Positions 60,029 through 64,000 of a DNA stretch of 64,000 bases are shown here, one piece after another. A model generated the notes under the pieces. It did not search any database and was not told the DNA's origin. It saw only the letters and a list, made by a program, of their open reading frames with translations. Source of the stretch: JADJNY01 sp046349615 (GTDB lineage: Bacteria > Planctomycetota > UBA1135 > GCA-002686595); assembly GCA_046349615.1 (NCBI GenBank), contig JAXMBZ010000001.1:62001-126000 (forward strand), given 5' to 3'. Position 1 is the first letter of the stretch. Every line of letters begins with the position of its first letter. The position numbers were made by a program, and so were the translations under genes.

Positions 60029-61195
60029 ATGCCCACCCTCCGCGGCCGGCTCCTCGTCGATGGAAAGCTCCTCACCGGCACGCTCGGTTGGGAGAAGGGC
60101 CGCATCACGCGCGTCGACACCGTCGGCGAGATCGGCGGCGCGGACTTGCCCGTGATCGCGCCGGGGCTCGTCGATCTGCACGTGCACGGGCACGGCGGGT
60201 TCGATCCGGTGGAGGACGTCCTCGGCATGGCGAGCTCGCTCGCGCGCGCGGGCACGACCGCGTTCCAGCCGACGCTCTTCCCCGCGGCGCCCGAGCGGCT
60301 CGGTGCGACGTGCGATGCGCTCTGGAAGCGCGTCGACGAGCTCGCGCAAGGTGCGTTCGCGCGCGTCGTCGGGCTGCACCTCGAAGGTCCGTTCGTGAAC
60401 CCGCTCGCGGCCGGTGCCTTGCCCGTCGCGGACCTTGCGTCGCCGTCCGTCGCGGGTCTGCGCGCGATCCTCGGGCCCGCGACCGGTTCGGGGCGCGGTG
60501 TGCGGACGATCACGCTCGCGCCGGAGCTCCCGGGCGCCGCCGAGCTCGTCGGCGAGCTCGCGCGCGCGAACGTGCGCGTCTCGCTCGGGCACAGCAAGGC
60601 GACCGCGGCCGACGCGCGCGCGGCGGCGCGCTCGGGCGCGTGCGGCGCGACGCACCTCTTTAACGCGATGCCGCCGGTGCACCACCGCGAGGTCGGGCTC
60701 GCGGGCTTCGCGCTCACCGACGCGGCGCTGCACGCGGAGATCATCGGCGATCTGCTGCACGTCGGGCCCGAGATGTTCGAGCTCGCGCTGCGCGCGCGCG
60801 GTCCCGACGGGTTGTGCCTCGTCAGCGACGCGCTGCAGGGCGCGGGCACGGGCTGCGAGCGTTTCCATTCGCACGGGCGCGACCACGTGCTGCGCGGCGG
60901 CGCGGCGTACTACCCGCCGAAGAAGGACGGCGACGAGCCCAAGCTCGCGGGCTCGGCGATGTCGCAGCTCGAGATGGTGCGCTTGCTCGTGTCGCGCGGC
61001 GTCGTCGGCCTCATCGAAGCGCTCACGATGGCCAGCACGACGCCGGCGCGGGCGCTCGGGCTCGAGAAGGAGCTCGGCGCGCTCGAGGTCGGTCTCGCGG
61101 CCGATTTCCTGGTGCTGCGCGGCAAGGAGCTCGCGCTCGAGGCCGTGTACGTCGCGGGGGAGCGCGTCGGAGCGCCCGCGACGAAGCGCGCATGA
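60029..61195 (+). CDS. nagA: N-acetylglucosamine-6-phosphate deacetylase
   Basis: 388 residues. Amidohydrolase fold: VIAPGLVDLHVHGHGGFDP (His51/His53 site), VVGLHLEGPFVNP (Glu119), RVSLGHSKATAADARAAARSGACGATHLFNAMPPVHHR (His188, His209), LCLVSDAL (catalytic Asp267), then EALTMASTTPARALGL. It releases acetate from GlcNAc-6-P, giving GlcN-6-P for glycolysis or cell-wall precursor recycling. No nagB or PTS genes are adjacent; it appears to share a transcript with rsmD. Confidence 0.94.
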   Translation: MPTLRGRLLVDGKLLTGTLGWEKGRITRVDTVGEIGGADLPVIAPGLVDLHVHGHGGFDPVEDVLGMASSLARAGTTAFQPTLFPAAPERLGATCDALWKRVDELAQGAFARVVGLHLEGPFVNPLAAGALPVADLASPSVAGLRAILGPATGSGRGVRTITLAPELPGAAELVGELARANVRVSLGHSKATAADARAAARSGACGATHLFNAMPPVHHREVGLAGFALTDAALHAEIIGDLLHVGPEMFELALRARGPDGLCLVSDALQGAGTGCERFHSHGRDHVLRGGAAYYPPKKDGDEPKLAGSAMSQLEMVRLLVSRGVVGLIEALTMASTTPARALGLEKELGALEVGLAADFLVLRGKELALEAVYVAGERVGAPATKRA

Positions 61196-61272
61196 GCGAG
61201 GCGCGATCGCTCGCGTCTTGTTCACGCGTGTCCGTGAACGCGTCGTCTGGACGCGTCGGGAGCCCCTGACCG

Positions 61273-61977
61273 ATGCAGCTCGTCGTCTTCGACGTCGACG
61301 GCACGCTGACGCGCACGCACGCGGTCGACCACGTGTGCTTCCTCGCCGCGCTGCGCGAGGACGCCGGGCTCGCGCTCGACGACGTCGACTGGAACGGCTT
61401 CTCGAACGTCACGAACCACGGCGTCGTCGACGAGCTCTGGCAGCGGCTGCGCGGCGTGTCGCCGACGGCGTCGGAGTTCGCGCTCGTGGAAGGCGGTTTC
61501 GTCGCGCGGCTCGCGGCCGAATGGGAGCGCGACCCCGCGCGCTTCGCGCCGATCGCGGGCGCGCCCCGCGCGTTCGAGCGCGCGCGCGAGCTCGGCGCCG
61601 TCGCGATCGCGACGGGCGGCTGGAGGAAGAGCGCGTGCTTCAAGCTCGCGCGCATCGGCGTCGACGCGAACGCGACGCCGGCGGGCTTCTCCGAGGACGG
61701 CCCCGCGCGCGAGACGATCGTGGAGCGCGCGATCGAGCGCGCGCGGCGTGCGCACGGCGTCGAGAGCTTCGAGCGCGTCGTCTCGGTCGGCGACGCGACG
61801 TGGGACGTGCGCGCGGCGGCGCGGATGAGGCTCCCGTTCGTCGGCATCGGCCGCGGCGGCCGCGCGGAGAAGCTCGCGGCGGCGGGGGCGGAGCTCGTGC
61901 TCGGCGACTACGCCGACCTCGAGGCGTTCGAGCGCGCGCTGCAGGAAGCTCGCGTACCCGTGCCGCGTGCCGACTGA
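61273..61977 (+). CDS. HAD family hydrolase
   Basis: 234 residues. Motif I VVFDVDGTLTRTHAVDH (Asp7, Asp9), motif II VAIATGGWRKS, motif III/IV VVSVGDATWDVRAAARMRLPFVGIG. The cap is inserted after motif I (C1 type, phosphatase-like). Substrate unknown. It lies 77 bp after nagA on the same strand, and a link to sugar phosphate metabolism is possible but unproven. Confidence 0.88.
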   Translation: MQLVVFDVDGTLTRTHAVDHVCFLAALREDAGLALDDVDWNGFSNVTNHGVVDELWQRLRGVSPTASEFALVEGGFVARLAAEWERDPARFAPIAGAPRAFERARELGAVAIATGGWRKSACFKLARIGVDANATPAGFSEDGPARETIVERAIERARRAHGVESFERVVSVGDATWDVRAAARMRLPFVGIGRGGRAEKLAAAGAELVLGDYADLEAFERALQEARVPVPRAD

Positions 61978-62153
61978 CGCCGCGCGGCTCGAGCTCCGCG
62001 CCCGTCCGGCGCGCGCTCGCGCGTGATTCCTGCGCTCGCACGCCGGTCGGGCTCCACGCCGCGGGTTGTGGGATCCCCGGCGGGCCCCTACCCTCGGGGT
62101 CGGTTCCCTCCATCGTTCGTCCAGCCGAGCCCCAGCTCGGACCGAGGTCGTGC

Positions 62154-63881
62154 ATGTCGTGCTCGCATCGCAGCCGTATCGTCGGCCTCGTCGTCGCCGC
62201 CGCGAGCACGGTCTCGCTCGCGCTCGCTCGCCCCTTCCCGCAGAGCTGCGAGACGCTGCGCGTGAGTCGCGCGTCGACGCCGCTCGCGTCCTCGGCGACG
62301 CTGCCCGCGCTCTCGGGCGACGGGCGCTACGTCGCGTTCCTCTCGAGCGCCTCGAACCTCGTCGCGAACGACACGAACGGCGTCGCGGACGTGTTCCTGT
62401 GGGACGCGACGACGCGGACGATCGAGCGCGTCAGCGTGAGCTCGACCGGCGCGCAGGCGACGTGGGCGTCGGGCGCGCCGAACGGCGGTCGATGCGTGTC
62501 GGTCTCCGCGGACGCGCGCTACGTCGCGTTCGACTGCGTCGACGGTGCGCTCGACCCGGCGTCGCTCGCGCCGACGGCGACGTGGAGCGATCCCTACCTG
62601 TATGTGCGCGATCGCCAACTCGGCACGACGACGCGTTACGGCTCCGGCCTCTATCCCGACTTGAGCGCGGACGGACACCTCCTCGCGTTCGTGTCGGGCG
62701 CGTTCCAGCTCTACGTCCGCGACCTCACGACGGGCGCGCTCACCCACGCGAGCGTCACCAACGGAGGCGCGACGTTGTCGGATGCGTCCGGCGCCTCGAA
62801 CTGGCACATGGGTGGTCCCGAGTTCGACGGCTTCGATCTCTCCGCGAACGGCCGCTTCGTCGCGTTCCACACGTACGCCGCCGAGCTCTTCCCGCCGCCC
62901 AACTACACGGGTGGCGTCGCGGTGCGCGACCTCGTGCTCGCGACGACGACGGCGCTCGGCGACGGCGATTTCTTCTTCCCGGTCGTGGCCGACGACGGGA
63001 CGGTCGTCGCGGCGGAGTTCCCCGCCGCCGGCGGCAGCCTCGTCGCCTACGCGCCGCCGTCGTACGCGCCGAGCGCGCTCTACGCGCCCTCCGGCGTCGG
63101 CGGATTTGCGGTTCCCGGCGGCATCACGCCCGACGGTCGCTACGTCGCGTTCGGGAACACGGCCCCGAACGTGTGGGTGCCCGACGCGAACGGTTCGATC
63201 GCGGACGTGCTCGTCGTCGATCGCACGACGGGTGCCTTGCGCCTCTCGAGCCAGAGCGACTCGAGCGCGCAGGGGAACGCCGCCTCGGTAGGCGCTTCGA
63301 TCTCCGACGACGGAGCGCGCGTCGCGTTCACGAGCTCGGCGACGAACCTCGTCGCGAGCGACGGCTCGGCCGCGCCGCAGGTCTTCCTGCGCGCGTGCGT
63401 CGACGCGCCGAGCGTGCTCTGTCCGGGCGACGGCACCGCGACGCCGTGTCCGTGCGGGAACTCGGGCGCGTCCGGACACGGCTGCGCGTCGTCGTCGAAC
63501 GCAGCAGGTGCATGGCTCGTCGCGAACGGCGTCGCGAGCGCGTTCGCGGACACGCTGTCGCTCGCGAGCTCGGGCACCACGAACGGCGTCGTGCTCTTCG
63601 TGCAGTCGACGGAGGCGCAGAACGGCGGGCTCGGCGTGCCGCTCGGCGACGGCGTCCTGTGCGTCGGCGGCTCCATCCTCCGGCTCGGCACGATGCAGGC
63701 GAGCGGCGGCCTGTCGCAGTACCCGAACGTCGGACAGGCGTCGATCTCCGTGCGCGGCCAGATTCCGCCCGGCGGCGGCGTCACGCGCGTCTACCAAGCG
63801 CGCTACCGCAACTCCGCGAGCTTCTGCACGCCCGACACGTTCAACCTGTCGAACGCGATCGCGATCGAGTGGCTCCCCTGA
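62154..63881 (+). CDS. Secreted TolB/WD40-like beta-propeller protein with Cys-rich planctomycete-type C-terminal module
   Basis: 575 residues from MSCSHRSRIVGLVVAAASTVSLALARPFPQSCE, with signal peptide. Blades carry the repeated pattern S(A/G)DGRYVAF, seen as LSGDGRYVAFLSSASNLV, VSADARYVAFDC, LSANGRFVAFHT, ITPDGRYVAFGN and ISDDGARVAFTSSATNLV; each is followed by a VFLWD- or VYVRDR-type strand. After the propeller comes a module of about 150 residues opening CPGDGTATPCPCGNSGASGHGC, of a sort common at the end of exported planctomycete proteins. Probably cell-surface or extracellular; binding rather than catalysis is likely. The 176 bp before it contain no gene. Confidence 0.82.
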   Translation: MSCSHRSRIVGLVVAAASTVSLALARPFPQSCETLRVSRASTPLASSATLPALSGDGRYVAFLSSASNLVANDTNGVADVFLWDATTRTIERVSVSSTGAQATWASGAPNGGRCVSVSADARYVAFDCVDGALDPASLAPTATWSDPYLYVRDRQLGTTTRYGSGLYPDLSADGHLLAFVSGAFQLYVRDLTTGALTHASVTNGGATLSDASGASNWHMGGPEFDGFDLSANGRFVAFHTYAAELFPPPNYTGGVAVRDLVLATTTALGDGDFFFPVVADDGTVVAAEFPAAGGSLVAYAPPSYAPSALYAPSGVGGFAVPGGITPDGRYVAFGNTAPNVWVPDANGSIADVLVVDRTTGALRLSSQSDSSAQGNAASVGASISDDGARVAFTSSATNLVASDGSAAPQVFLRACVDAPSVLCPGDGTATPCPCGNSGASGHGCASSSNAAGAWLVANGVASAFADTLSLASSGTTNGVVLFVQSTEAQNGGLGVPLGDGVLCVGGSILRLGTMQASGGLSQYPNVGQASISVRGQIPPGGGVTRVYQARYRNSASFCTPDTFNLSNAIAIEWLP

Positions 63882-64000
63882 ACTCGACGGAGCCGTCGAC
63901 CCGGATCGAAGCGGGCTTCGGGGCCGGCGCGGTCCGATCGGTCGGCGCGATGCGGTGGTGCGCACCCGCGCAGGAGGGCGGTCCGCTCGAGGGGCGCTCG

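Overview
The window is about 70% G+C, densely coded, and looks like chromosomal DNA of a planctomycete, probably one of the marine, high-GC lineages. The support is: secreted proteins with a Cys/Gly-rich C-terminal module (62154-63881), a parallel beta-helix protein with a similar tail, an ECF sigma factor fused to a membrane and extracytoplasmic part, many lipoproteins, arylsulfatase-like enzymes, and frequent GTG/TTG starts. This assignment is inferred from family content; no rRNA lies in the window.

Layout. 1-9.2 kb: a cut-off membrane protein, a large DUF2339 membrane protein, a duplicated-domain lipoprotein, an aldo/keto reductase, a secreted unknown and an ECF sigma factor. 9.2-14.4 kb: a NhaD/ArsB-type antiporter, a TrkH/KtrB plus TrkA-N potassium uptake pair, and an HtrA-type protease. 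14.4-33.4 kb: a surface-glycan region with a methyltransferase, two tandem YfhO-like membrane proteins and a long, mostly minus-strand set. That set holds three paralogous GT-C membrane proteins, a fourth GT-C protein, two sulfatase-fold lipoproteins with Thr at the nucleophile position, a GT2 enzyme, and wecD and wecE for dTDP-4-amino-4,6-dideoxygalactose acylation. A second GT2 enzyme is divergent at the end. 33.4-39 kb: a MORN-repeat lipoprotein, tRNA-Leu(UAG), a zinc-ribbon membrane protein, glutaminyl-peptide cyclotransferase, a PH-like membrane protein, a ThrE-type exporter and a small unknown. 39-40.8 kb: bacilliredoxin and, divergently, a TlpA/ResA-like thioredoxin protein.

The most striking observation is in that last gene. 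An in-frame UGA sits exactly where the first cysteine of WCGPC belongs, followed at once by a SECIS-like hairpin and an intact thioredoxin C-terminal half. I read it as a selenoprotein (UGPC).

The rest: 41-49 kb has a beta-helix protein, unknown lipoproteins, an AAA/DUF234 ATPase behind an AT-rich palindrome, DUF1579, EamA plus Lrp, and an SGNH hydrolase. 49.7-53.2 kb has clpB and pcm. 53-64 kb has small membrane proteins, a minus-strand run pdxJ-dapA-M64 peptidase-serine hydrolase-FUN14, then rsmD-nagA, a HAD hydrolase and the secreted beta-propeller protein.

A second notable item is a dispersed element of about 128 bp present four times (9.1, 14.4, 38.4 and 52.4 kb). It ends in a perfect 22-bp hairpin. 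One copy carries four stem substitutions, each compensated on the other arm, which implies selection on the folded structure. Three copies sit at or within about 20 nt of a stop codon, in the same orientation relative to that gene.
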